64,000 nt of DNA from Chryseobacterium tagetis (GTDB lineage Bacteria > Bacteroidota > Bacteroidia > Flavobacteriales > Weeksellaceae), in contig NZ_JAERSE020000001.1 in assembly GCF_016735585.2 (NCBI RefSeq), positions 248,001-312,000 on the forward strand, read 5' to 3'. The notes under the pieces were generated by a model. The model ran no database searches. It worked only from the letters and a program-made list of their open reading frames with translations, and was not told where the DNA came from. A program made the translations under genes and the position numbers. Position 1 is the first letter of the stretch; the number at the start of each line of letters is the position of its first letter. Shown here in pieces: positions 54,005-61,434 of the stretch.

Positions 54005-55243
54005 ATGAGAATATTAATCATAGGTGAAGGTGGAAGAGAATCTGCTTTGGCAGCGAAACTTCAGAAAGACTCTAGAGTTACTAAAATGTTTTTTGCCAAT
54101 GGAAATGCTACTACCGATGCAATAGGGAAAAATGTTCATTTATCAGAGATTAAAGAACTTAGAGATTTTGCGATCAAGGAAAAAGTAGATTTAACGATTG
54201 TAGGACCTGAAGCGCCACTTGTTGCAGGTTTGAAAGATGAATTTAAGAAACATGATCTTAAAGTTTTCGGTCCGACTCAAAAAGTTGCAAGCTTAGAAGG
54301 AAGTAAAGCTTTCTCTAAGAAATTTATGCAGACCTATGATATCAAAACAGCAAAAGCGGTAGTATTTGATGCTTATAACGATGCTAAAGAATATATTCAG
54401 ACACAGCAATATCCATTAGTGGTTAAAGCAAGTGGTCTTGCCGGAGGTAAAGGGGTGGTGATCTGCGAAACACTGGAAGAAGCAGAAGCTACCATTCATG
54501 ATTTTATGATCAGAAGGGTATTCGGTGATGCAGGTATCCGTATCGTGATCGAAGAATACTTACAAGGTTTTGAAGCTTCAATCATTGCGTTCTCAAACGG
54601 TGAAAAGATTTTCCCTTGTATTGCTGCTAAAGATTATAAAAAAGCAGGAAAAGGAGATACAGGTCCAAACACTGGAGGTATGGGAACTGTAGCACCAAGT
54701 CCGGAATTTACTCAGGAGCATTATGCTGATTTTGAAAAAAATATTCTTGAACCTACTTTAAAAGGACTTAAAGGAGAAGGTTTCAGTTTTAAAGGAATCA
54801 TTTTCTTCGGATTGATGGTAACTAAAAACGGAGCTTACCTACTTGAATACAACATGAGATTCGGAGATCCTGAAACACAGGTATTGATGGCTCTTATGGA
54901 AAACAATCTTTTAGATGTTATTCAGGATTGTATGAACGGAAAAGATCTTGAACTTAAATTTAAAGACGAGAAAGCAGTTTGTCTGGTAATGTGTTCAGGA
55001 GGATATCCAAGAAACTTTGAAACAGGTTTTGAAATCGTAGGAGAAGACAAAGTGAAACACAGCCAGCTTTTATATGCAGGAGCGGTGAAAAGAGGAGACA
55101 CTGTTGTTTCTAACGGAGGTAGAGTACTGAATATCGTAGCTACCGGAGCGACTTACGAAGATGCCCGTAAAAAAGTTTACGAAGATGCAAGTCACGTACA
55201 TTTCGATTACGGCTTCTACAGAGAAGACATCGGAAAGTTCTAA
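54005..55243 (+). CDS. purD: phosphoribosylamine-glycine ligase
   Basis: A 412-residue ATP-grasp enzyme (step 2 of purine synthesis, glycine + PRA to GAR). It begins RILIIGEGGRESALAAKLQ, with VGPEAPLVAGLKDEF, the ATP-grasp loop PLVVKASGLAGGKGVVIC, and the GNTGGMG-like phrase DTGPNTGGMGTVAPSP. The C-terminal domain has YAGAVKRGDTVVSNGGRVLNIVATG. Normal length. It lies between purH and guaA, with its own promoter and a terminator after it. Confidence 0.97.
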   Translation: MRILIIGEGGRESALAAKLQKDSRVTKMFFANGNATTDAIGKNVHLSEIKELRDFAIKEKVDLTIVGPEAPLVAGLKDEFKKHDLKVFGPTQKVASLEGSKAFSKKFMQTYDIKTAKAVVFDAYNDAKEYIQTQQYPLVVKASGLAGGKGVVICETLEEAEATIHDFMIRRVFGDAGIRIVIEEYLQGFEASIIAFSNGEKIFPCIAAKDYKKAGKGDTGPNTGGMGTVAPSPEFTQEHYADFEKNILEPTLKGLKGEGFSFKGIIFFGLMVTKNGAYLLEYNMRFGDPETQVLMALMENNLLDVIQDCMNGKDLELKFKDEKAVCLVMCSGGYPRNFETGFEIVGEDKVKHSQLLYAGAVKRGDTVVSNGGRVLNIVATGATYEDARKKVYEDASHVHFDYGFYREDIGKF

Positions 55244-55253
55244 ATAAAAAATC

Positions 55254-55287
55254 AAAAAAAGATTTGGAGAAATCCAGGTCTTTTTTT
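55254..55287 (+). terminator. terminator after purD
   Basis: AAAAAAAGATTTGG and CCAGGTCTTTTTTT form an A/T-rich stem with a GAAAT-type loop and a T-run. Confidence 0.85.
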
Positions 55288-55306
55288 GTAAAGATTTCAT
55301 CAATAG

Positions 55307-55371
55307 GATCGGACTTTAGTCCGATCAATAAAAAGGAAATCAAATTGGCTTTAGCCAAAGCTTAAAAGCTT
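55307..55371. repeat. cluster of three short palindromes with CTTTAG core
   Basis: GATCGGACT-TT-AGTCCGATC (55307-55326), TTGGCT-TT-AGCCAA (55345-55358) and AAGCTT-AA-AAGCTT (55358-55371). The first two share the loop and core CTTTAG with different arms, which suggests one repeat family with compensatory arm changes. Confidence 0.8.
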
Positions 55372-55537
55372 AATTAAAAAAATTGAGTTAAGGTTTATAC
55401 ACAATTTTTATCATTCCGCAGGAATCCCTGCAACAATGATAAAAAATAAAAAGAGTTTAGAATTCTACGGAATGAAAAAGGCTCTTTTAAACACCAAAAG
55501 CTCATCATTTATCAATCATCATTTATCAATTATAATA

Positions 55538-57067
55538 ATGAACAACGGTATTATCATATTAGATTTCGGATCACAGTACAACCAGCTTATCGGAAGAAGA
55601 ATCCGTGAGATGGGGGTATATTCTGAAATTTTACCTTTCAATACACCATTAGCAACTCTTTTAGAAAAACAGCCAAAAGGAATTATCCTTTCAGGAGGAC
55701 CAAGTTCTGTAAATGCAGAAAACGCTCACTTGGTTGAAAAAGAATTATATGAACAAGGAATTCCTGTGTTGGGAATTTGCTACGGAATGCAGCTTACTGC
55801 ACACCTTTTAGGAGGGAAAGTTCATAAAGGAGTAAAAGGGGAATACGGAAAAGCACATTTAGAAATTGTAAAAGAATCTTCTTTATTAAAAGGAGTTTCT
55901 AACAATTCTGTAGTTTGGATGAGTCACTTTGACGAAGTTGGACAATTACCTGCTGGTTTTGAATTAAATGCAACATCAGGAGTAATCGCTTCAATGTCAG
56001 ACGAAGATAAAAAAATCTACTGTGTACAGTTTCACCCGGAAGTTTCTCATACAGAAGAAGGGGGAAAAATGTTAGAAAATTTCGTTTTCGGAATTTGTAA
56101 TGCAGAGAAAAACTGGAAACTGACCAACTATATAGAAAAAACAGTTGAAGAAATCCGTGAAAAAGTTGGAGATCAAAAAGTGATCCTAGGACTTTCAGGA
56201 GGAGTAGACTCTTCTGTAGCCGCGGTTTTGATTCATAAAGCAATCGGAGATCAGTTAACTTGTATCTTTGTTGACACTGGACTTTTAAGAAAAGACGAAG
56301 ACAAAAAAGTAATGGATAATTATGGAGAACATTTCCATATGAATATCAAATTGGTAGATGCTAAAGAAAGATTTTTATCAAAACTAGCCGGAGTTGATGA
56401 TCCAGAAGCAAAAAGAAAAATCATCGGAAACGAATTTATCCACGTTTTTGATGAAGAATCTCATAAAATTGAAGGCGCTAAATTCTTAGCTCAAGGAACA
56501 ATTTATCCTGATGTAATCGAAAGTCAGTCTGTAAACGGACCTTCTGCAGTAATCAAATCTCACCACAACGTTGGTGGACTTCCTGAAGATATGGAATTTG
56601 AATTGCTTGAGCCTTTAAGAGAACTATTCAAAGATGAAGTAAGAAAAGTAGGGGAAGAATTGGGAATTCCTCATCATTTGGTACACAGACACCCTTTCCC
56701 TGGTCCAGGATTAGGGATTAGAGTATTGGGAGCTGTAGATGCTGAAAAAGTAAGAATTCTTCAGGAAGCAGATGATATCTTCATCGAAGAATTATACAAA
56801 AACGATTTGTATGAAAAAGTTTCTCAGGCTTTCGTAGTACTTCTTCCGGTAAAATCTGTTGGAGTAATGGGAGATGAAAGAACTTACGAATATACTGCGG
56901 TAGTTCGTTCTGCAAACACAATTGACTTTATGACGGCAACTTGGAGCAGACTTCCTTACGAGTTTTTAGATACGGTTTCAAGCAGAATCATCAACGAAGT
57001 AAGAGGAATCAACAGAGTAGCTTACGATATTTCAAGCAAACCACCTGCAACCATCGAGTGGGAATAA
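55538..57067 (+). CDS. guaA: GMP synthase (glutamine-hydrolysing)
   Basis: A 509-residue enzyme that aminates XMP to GMP. I use the ATG giving MNNGIIILDFGSQYNQLIGR; a longer frame upstream has no family similarity. The class I amidotransferase has nucleophile C81 in GICYGMQ and H166/E168 in FHPEVSH. The ATP-pyrophosphatase P-loop is LSGGVDSSVAAV from S220. The C-terminal dimerisation domain ends PPATIEWE. The last codons and part of the terminator are duplicated 1.3 kb downstream, flanking the islet, so this end is a likely integration site. Confidence 0.98.
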   Translation: MNNGIIILDFGSQYNQLIGRRIREMGVYSEILPFNTPLATLLEKQPKGIILSGGPSSVNAENAHLVEKELYEQGIPVLGICYGMQLTAHLLGGKVHKGVKGEYGKAHLEIVKESSLLKGVSNNSVVWMSHFDEVGQLPAGFELNATSGVIASMSDEDKKIYCVQFHPEVSHTEEGGKMLENFVFGICNAEKNWKLTNYIEKTVEEIREKVGDQKVILGLSGGVDSSVAAVLIHKAIGDQLTCIFVDTGLLRKDEDKKVMDNYGEHFHMNIKLVDAKERFLSKLAGVDDPEAKRKIIGNEFIHVFDEESHKIEGAKFLAQGTIYPDVIESQSVNGPSAVIKSHHNVGGLPEDMEFELLEPLRELFKDEVRKVGEELGIPHHLVHRHPFPGPGLGIRVLGAVDAEKVRILQEADDIFIEELYKNDLYEKVSQAFVVLLPVKSVGVMGDERTYEYTAVVRSANTIDFMTATWSRLPYEFLDTVSSRIINEVRGINRVAYDISSKPPATIEWE

Positions 57068-57102
57068 TTTTTTTGACTTGAATTTTAAATATAAATCCTG
57101 CC
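57043..57102 (+). repeat. direct repeat, left copy: guaA 3' end plus part of its terminator
   Basis: A 60-bp sequence from ACCTGCAACCATCGAGTGGG to ATAAATCCTGCC. It holds the last 24 coding bases of guaA with the stop codon, and the left part of its terminator. The same sequence, lacking only one T, is at 58344-58402. Confidence 0.95.
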
Positions 57103-57122
57103 CATCTTGGGTGGGATTTTTT
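57094..57122 (+). terminator. terminator after guaA (left copy)
   Basis: AATCCTGCCCA pairs with TGGGTGGGATT (G-T pairs included), followed by T. The left arm is part of the duplicated region. Confidence 0.85.
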
Positions 57123-57214
57123 ATAAAAATTATTATATAGTATTTTAATTATATTTAAAATAAGTTGTTGATATTCTTGCTTTGTACATGATTTTATATT
57201 TATAATTGTATATT

Positions 57215-57532
57215 ATGATGATAATAAGTAAAGGACCAAAAATTAAATGTAAAAGATGCCAAAAACAATACGATATTGATCCTGTGGATTTTGATGATGC
57301 AGATATCTCTTCGGATGAAAGGAGTATGGGGTATGAGCTGCAGTATACTTGGCAATATATGTCAAATTGCGTAAGATGTAAAAATGAGTTAACTATTATT
57401 GTGGAAGGATATGAGTATCCCGTCGGAGCTTTTAACTACGAAGAATTTACATATGAAGGATGTATAGTGATTGAAAATCCTGAATTAGAAATTAAACATA
57501 TTGAAGAGTATGAGGATGATGATATTTATTAA
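57215..57532 (+). CDS. zinc-ribbon protein of the guaA islet
   Basis: A 105-residue small soluble protein with two CxxC pairs, CKRC at residues 12-15 and CVRC at 52-55, a probable zinc ribbon. The rest is rich in Asp, Glu and Tyr (DPVDFDDADISSDE, IEEYEDDDIY). I do not recognise a specific family. The stop overlaps the start of the next gene by about 17 bases, so the two are translationally coupled. It begins 148 bp after guaA inside the islet. The start is the first ATG; an upstream TTG is also in frame. A role with the membrane protein that follows is inferred. Confidence 0.7.
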   Translation: MMIISKGPKIKCKRCQKQYDIDPVDFDDADISSDERSMGYELQYTWQYMSNCVRCKNELTIIVEGYEYPVGAFNYEEFTYEGCIVIENPELEIKHIEEYEDDDIY

Positions 57533-58322
57533 AAAATATTGGCCTTTGGCTCTTGTTATAATAGTATATCTAATTTTATTACTATTGTATTTTATTAAAT
57601 TCCATGCAAGTTTATCATCTAGTAATGAAAAATGGGGAACCTTTGGAGATTTTTTAGGGGGCTCATTAAGCCCGTTAATAGGTATTATATCAATCGTATT
57701 AACATATAATATTATTAATAATCAGAATAAAGAAAATAGACAATCAGAGTTTAAATATATTTTTCAAATACTTTTTGATTCCGTTGATATTAAAAGAGAT
57801 GTTATTCGTAGGAAATTTAATAATAAAGATCTTAAAGGAATTGATGCAATAAATAGAATCAATAAAGATATAGAATCCACTTATAATTTTGAAAAGAAGA
57901 ATAATGTTACAACTGATAATTTAATATCATTTCAAACTTCATTTTGGTCAGTTTATGATGATATAAATGAAAGTTCATCTCCTTTTATGAAAGTTCTTCA
58001 TAATTGTTTAAAAATGATAGATAAACAATGTTTAGATGAAAGAAAAGAAGAATATGCATCTTTGTTACGTGCACAATTACATTCCGATGAATTAATTTTT
58101 ATTTTTTATAATGCTATTGCGAGTGATGACTTTAAAGCTTTCAAAAAAAGAATAGAAAAATACTCAATATTAAAAGATGTTGCTGGATATGATTTTCCTA
58201 TGGAATTAAGAGGTTTGTATAGTAATAATGCTTTTGAGGAAGATAAAAAAGAAATAAAAAAAATTATACATACAAACAAAATATTTAGCTTTGAATTAAA
58301 TTTTACTTTTAGTAAAAAATAA
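57516..58322 (+). CDS. putative phage abortive infection protein, putAbiC-like, two TM helices
   Basis: About 268 residues. TM1 (PLALVIIVYLILLLLYFIKF) and TM2 (LIGIISIVLTYNIIN) flank a loop with WGTFGDFLGGSLSP. This WGxFGDFxGGxLxP arrangement, with a Gln/Asn-ended second helix, is what I remember of the putative phage abortive infection family (putAbiC, related to lactococcal AbiC). The cytoplasmic part has YASLLRAQLHSDELIFIFYNAIAS, also in keeping with that family. Several ATGs are possible at the start (57510, 57516, 57519). Codon and base use is visibly more AT-rich than in guaA or pheA. Phage defence is inferred from family and context. Confidence 0.75.
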   Translation: MMIFIKKYWPLALVIIVYLILLLLYFIKFHASLSSSNEKWGTFGDFLGGSLSPLIGIISIVLTYNIINNQNKENRQSEFKYIFQILFDSVDIKRDVIRRKFNNKDLKGIDAINRINKDIESTYNFEKKNNVTTDNLISFQTSFWSVYDDINESSSPFMKVLHNCLKMIDKQCLDERKEEYASLLRAQLHSDELIFIFYNAIASDDFKAFKKRIEKYSILKDVAGYDFPMELRGLYSNNAFEEDKKEIKKIIHTNKIFSFELNFTFSKK

Positions 58323-58343
58323 TTTATTTAGTTTAATAAAAGT

Positions 58344-58402
58344 ACCTGCAACCATCGAGTGGGAATAATTTTTTGACTTGAATTTTAAATATAAATCCTG
58401 CC
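58344..58402 (+). repeat. direct repeat, right copy: guaA 3' end remnant
   Basis: A 59-bp copy of 57043-57102 with one fewer T. It contains the last 24 coding bases and stop of guaA but no upstream guaA sequence, so it is a fragment. The AT-rich islet lies between the copies. Confidence 0.95.
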
Positions 58403-58420
58403 TTTGGACGGGATTTTTTT
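58394..58420 (+). terminator. terminator in the right repeat copy
   Basis: AATCCTGCC pairs partly with GGACGGGATT, followed by seven T. It matches the left terminator in its arms but has a different loop. It would end transcription of the islet. Confidence 0.75.
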
Positions 58421-58433
58421 GTTTAATATTTTC

Positions 58434-58441
58434 TACATTTG
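58434..58441 (+). promoter_or_regulatory. -7 box (TACATTTG) of pheA
   Basis: Exact TAnnTTTG match ending 4 nt before the pheA ATG at 58446, so the mRNA would be nearly leaderless. It decides for this ATG over an upstream one at 58404. Confidence 0.68.
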
Positions 58442-58445
58442 TTCT

Positions 58446-59282
58446 ATGAAGATAGCATTTCTTGGTCCGCAGGCGAGTTTTACGCAGTTGGCGGCTTCAC
58501 AGATATTTCCGGAGGAAGAATTGATACCCCAATCCAGTATTTTGGATTGTTTTAATGCCGTAATGAATAATGAGGTGGAAAAAGCCGTTGTACCCCTGGA
58601 AAATTCGATAGAAGGAACAGTTTCTATGACGTTGGATTATCTCTATAATTTTGATGTTTTTATAGAAACGGAACTGGTGATGCCTATTGCCCATCATTTG
58701 ATGGTACATCCTGAAAATTCGGTGGTGGAGAAGATTATTTCTCATCCGCAGGCGTTGGCACAAACCTATCATTTTAGGCACGAAAATTACCCGAAAATTC
58801 CATCGCAGGACTTTAATTCTACTGCTGCTGCGGCAAAATTAGTATCTGAAAATCCAAATGAAAAGTGGGCAGCTGTAGCCAACCGTTCCGCAGCTAAATT
58901 ATATGGCTTAAAGATCATTCATGAAAATATTCAGGATTTTGAACAGAATCATACAAAGTTTGTGGTGATCTCTAAAAATAAAGAAATCTTAGATCTTCCC
59001 TTACAGAAAACTTCAGAAAAAACGTCTCTTATTATTACCCTTCCTGAAGATCATGCAGGAGGTCTTCACCAAGTACTTTCTGTATTTGCTTGGCGAAAAA
59101 TGAACCTTTCAAAAATAGAAAGCCGTACCTTGAAAACCGGATTAGGAAACTATTTTTTCTTAATCAACGTAGCAAGCGAATGGCATCCTGTATTATCTCA
59201 AAATGCAATTGATGAATTGATTGCTCTTAAAGCCAATGTGAAGTTTTTAGGACATTATAATGAATATTTGTTTATGGAATAA
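58446..59282 (+). CDS. pheA: prephenate dehydratase
   Basis: A 278-residue enzyme converting prephenate to phenylpyruvate in phenylalanine synthesis. It begins MKIAFLGPQASFTQLAAS. It has the catalytic/substrate motif NSTAAAAKLV and the HTKFVVIS motif (TRF equivalent), then a C-terminal ACT domain for phenylalanine feedback: SLIITLPEDHAGGLHQVLSVFAWRKMNLSKIESRT (split). No chorismate mutase domain is fused. Originally this was the gene next to guaA; the islet now separates them. Confidence 0.95.
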   Translation: MKIAFLGPQASFTQLAASQIFPEEELIPQSSILDCFNAVMNNEVEKAVVPLENSIEGTVSMTLDYLYNFDVFIETELVMPIAHHLMVHPENSVVEKIISHPQALAQTYHFRHENYPKIPSQDFNSTAAAAKLVSENPNEKWAAVANRSAAKLYGLKIIHENIQDFEQNHTKFVVISKNKEILDLPLQKTSEKTSLIITLPEDHAGGLHQVLSVFAWRKMNLSKIESRTLKTGLGNYFFLINVASEWHPVLSQNAIDELIALKANVKFLGHYNEYLFME

Positions 59283-59330
59283 TTATTGTGTTTTATACAA
59301 GTAAACAATTACAGTTTTGAGTGTATTTTT

Positions 59331-59558
59331 ATGATAGCCATTTTAAATAGTAAAAATAAAGCACTTCAAAGTGCAATTCTGACCATTGCATTTTATATTG
59401 TTTACTACTTATTGAGCTTATTAGGAGAATATTTTGATAAAACGGGACCTTGTAATCCCGGTCTCGGAATTTTACTTTTAATGTTTTTACCTATTGTAAC
59501 ACTTGCTTTATTGATTGTTAATCTGATTAATATTATTCTTATCAAGAAAAATATTTGA
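59331..59558 (+). CDS. small membrane protein, hypothetical
   Basis: A 75-residue protein from the ATG giving MIAILNSKNKALQSAILT. It has two predicted TM helices (about 13-30, AILTIAFYIVYYLLSLL, and 45-70, GILLLMFLPIVTLALLIVNLINIILI) joined by a short Asp/Pro/Cys loop. I do not recognise a family. It lies 48 nt after pheA and is the only small gene in that gap. Evidence for coding is the membrane pattern only. Confidence 0.5.
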   Translation: MIAILNSKNKALQSAILTIAFYIVYYLLSLLGEYFDKTGPCNPGLGILLLMFLPIVTLALLIVNLINIILIKKNI

Positions 59559-59699
59559 AATACAGTATAGTAATTCATGGTTTAGTACTTTTATTTTTTA
59601 TTATGTTTTTACATTTATTTTTCAAATGCTAAGATATAAATCACATTTTTTGTTTCCATTTTTTGAATACCTTAGAACAATCTATTTTTCACAAAGATT

Positions 59700-61340
59700 A
59701 TGTTTGATAAACAGCAACGAAAACTCAAAAGATCAGCCAGACTATTTTCTGTATTAAGCAAATACGGATTCAAAGATGTATTGGCAAGAATGCAGGGTGG
59801 AAAAAAAGTGGATGAAACTTCAGAAGAGGTTATTTCCAAAGGAACCGTGTATGAGAGAATTCGATTGGTATTAGAAGAACTGGGACCAACTTTTGTAAAA
59901 TTGGGACAAACATTCAGCAACAGAGAAGATTTGCTTCCCAAAGAACTGATTCAGGAATTACAGAAATTGCAGGATAAAGTGGATAAGGTGGAAATGGATG
60001 TTGAAGAGATTCTTGAAAATGAATTTGATATTTCTGTGAACGAACATTTTACCGATATTCAGAAAGATCCATTAGCAACCGCTTCCATTGCTCAGGTATA
60101 TCAAGGAGTTTTATTGGATGGGACCGAGGTCATTTTAAAAATTAAAAAACCGGATGTCCAGAAGATTATTGAAGACGATCTGTTATTGATAAAAGATCTT
60201 GAAAAATTGATTTCCTCTTACTCAGAAATAGGAGAAAAACTTAATCTGAAACAGGCAATTTCCACATTTGAAAAATCTTTATTGGAGGAAGTTTCGCTCA
60301 TTAACGAAAAAGAAAATATCCTACAGTTCAGAAGGAACTTTAAAAACAATAAAGAAACCTATGTTCCAAAAATCTATGAAGAATTTTGTAATAACAATGT
60401 TCTCTGCATGGAATTTATTGACGGAATAAAAGTTACCGATACAGATGTTCTTTTAGCCCATGATATTGATCCTGCCTATATTTCAGAAGTTGGTTTAAGG
60501 CTTTTTGTTTCTCAGATCATGGATTATGGTTTTTTCCACGCAGATCCTCATGCGGGAAATATCTTAGTAAAAAAAGACGGAAAGGTCGTTTTCATCGACT
60601 TTGGGGCAGTAGGGAAAATTCCACCTAATGATAAAGAGGTTTTAGAAAATCTGATCGTAAGTTTTGTGGCTAAAAACCCGCATAAAATTGTTAGATATCT
60701 AAAAAAAATGGCGATTAGCTATAAGATTCCCGATGAAAGAAGATTTGAAGGCGATGTAGAAGATATCCTGAATTTTGTTCACAGTTCCTCTTTAAAGGAA
60801 ATCAATGCACAGGTAATTATCAACAAAATGAAAGATGTTTTGACGGATAACCGATTGTATATGCCGGATTATTTCTATCTTTTGTTTAAAGGAATTACTT
60901 TGATAGAAGGGGTGGGAAGAAGCATTAATCCTGATCTTGATGTTGTAAAAAGTCTTCATCCTTTCACTAAAAAAATATTTACAAGAAAAATCAATCCGAA
61001 AAATCTTTTGAAAACCGGAATGGACAGGATCATGAATTTCACGGATAATGTGGATGAAATTCCTAAAGAACTGCGTTCTGTTTTGCAGAAATTGGATGAA
61101 AATAAATTCACGGTGTCCAGCGAGATAAAAAATCTGGATAAAACGAACCAATTAATCAAATCCAGCATTGTTAATTTGATTTTAACGATGGTTTTGGGAG
61201 CCAATATTATTGCAACAGCGATTGTATTTGTTTCAGAAGCAGGACCCAGAATAGGAGAGATGTCATTGGTTGCTGTATTAGGATTTATCTTTTCAGTATT
61301 CTTAGTTATCGTTATTCTGTTGAGAATTACAAGAAAGTGA
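59700..61340 (+). CDS. AarF/ABC1/UbiB family atypical kinase
   Basis: A 546-residue protein of the UbiB/ABC1 kinase-like family, linked in other bacteria to quinone synthesis. The nucleotide region has the variant KxGQ motif GPTFVKLGQTFSNREDLLP near residue 62, where most kinases have a glycine-rich loop. The catalytic loop is FFHADPHAGNILV and the DFG-like motif is VFIDFGAVGKI. The C-terminus has two TM helices (about 490-545), ending in a basic tail. No ubi or menaquinone genes are nearby. Confidence 0.92.
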   Translation: MFDKQQRKLKRSARLFSVLSKYGFKDVLARMQGGKKVDETSEEVISKGTVYERIRLVLEELGPTFVKLGQTFSNREDLLPKELIQELQKLQDKVDKVEMDVEEILENEFDISVNEHFTDIQKDPLATASIAQVYQGVLLDGTEVILKIKKPDVQKIIEDDLLLIKDLEKLISSYSEIGEKLNLKQAISTFEKSLLEEVSLINEKENILQFRRNFKNNKETYVPKIYEEFCNNNVLCMEFIDGIKVTDTDVLLAHDIDPAYISEVGLRLFVSQIMDYGFFHADPHAGNILVKKDGKVVFIDFGAVGKIPPNDKEVLENLIVSFVAKNPHKIVRYLKKMAISYKIPDERRFEGDVEDILNFVHSSSLKEINAQVIINKMKDVLTDNRLYMPDYFYLLFKGITLIEGVGRSINPDLDVVKSLHPFTKKIFTRKINPKNLLKTGMDRIMNFTDNVDEIPKELRSVLQKLDENKFTVSSEIKNLDKTNQLIKSSIVNLILTMVLGANIIATAIVFVSEAGPRIGEMSLVAVLGFIFSVFLVIVILLRITRK

Positions 61341-61345
61341 TTATA

Positions 61346-61378
61346 ATCTGCGTCATCTGAAAAATCTGCGGGATAAGA
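61346..61378. repeat. relative of the GxxExxY-associated repeat
   Basis: AATCTGCGTCATCTGAAAAA followed by TCTGCGGGATAAGAAAA. It resembles the right half of 17883-17964 (ATCAGCGTAATCAGC-AAAATCTGCGAGAGAAAA). It is a half unit without a nearby GxxExxY gene. Confidence 0.6.
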
Positions 61379-61422
61379 AAAAACAACACAATTCACGTCA
61401 AAATCATACAAAATTAATTGTC

Positions 61423-61430
61423 TATCTTTG
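61423..61430 (+). promoter_or_regulatory. -7 box (TATCTTTG) of the DEAD-box helicase gene
   Basis: Exact TAnnTTTG match, only 4 nt before the ATG at 61435. Nearly leaderless. Confidence 0.65.
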
Positions 61431-61434
61431 CAAA

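Noticed and set aside
55436..55537. 34-residue N-terminal extension of GMP synthase
   Set aside because: It has no family similarity and the conserved start MNNGIIILDFGSQ begins at 55538.
57103..58343. Insertion sequence or prophage at the guaA site
   Set aside because: No transposase, integrase or structural phage gene is present between the repeats; the ends do not form inverted repeats.
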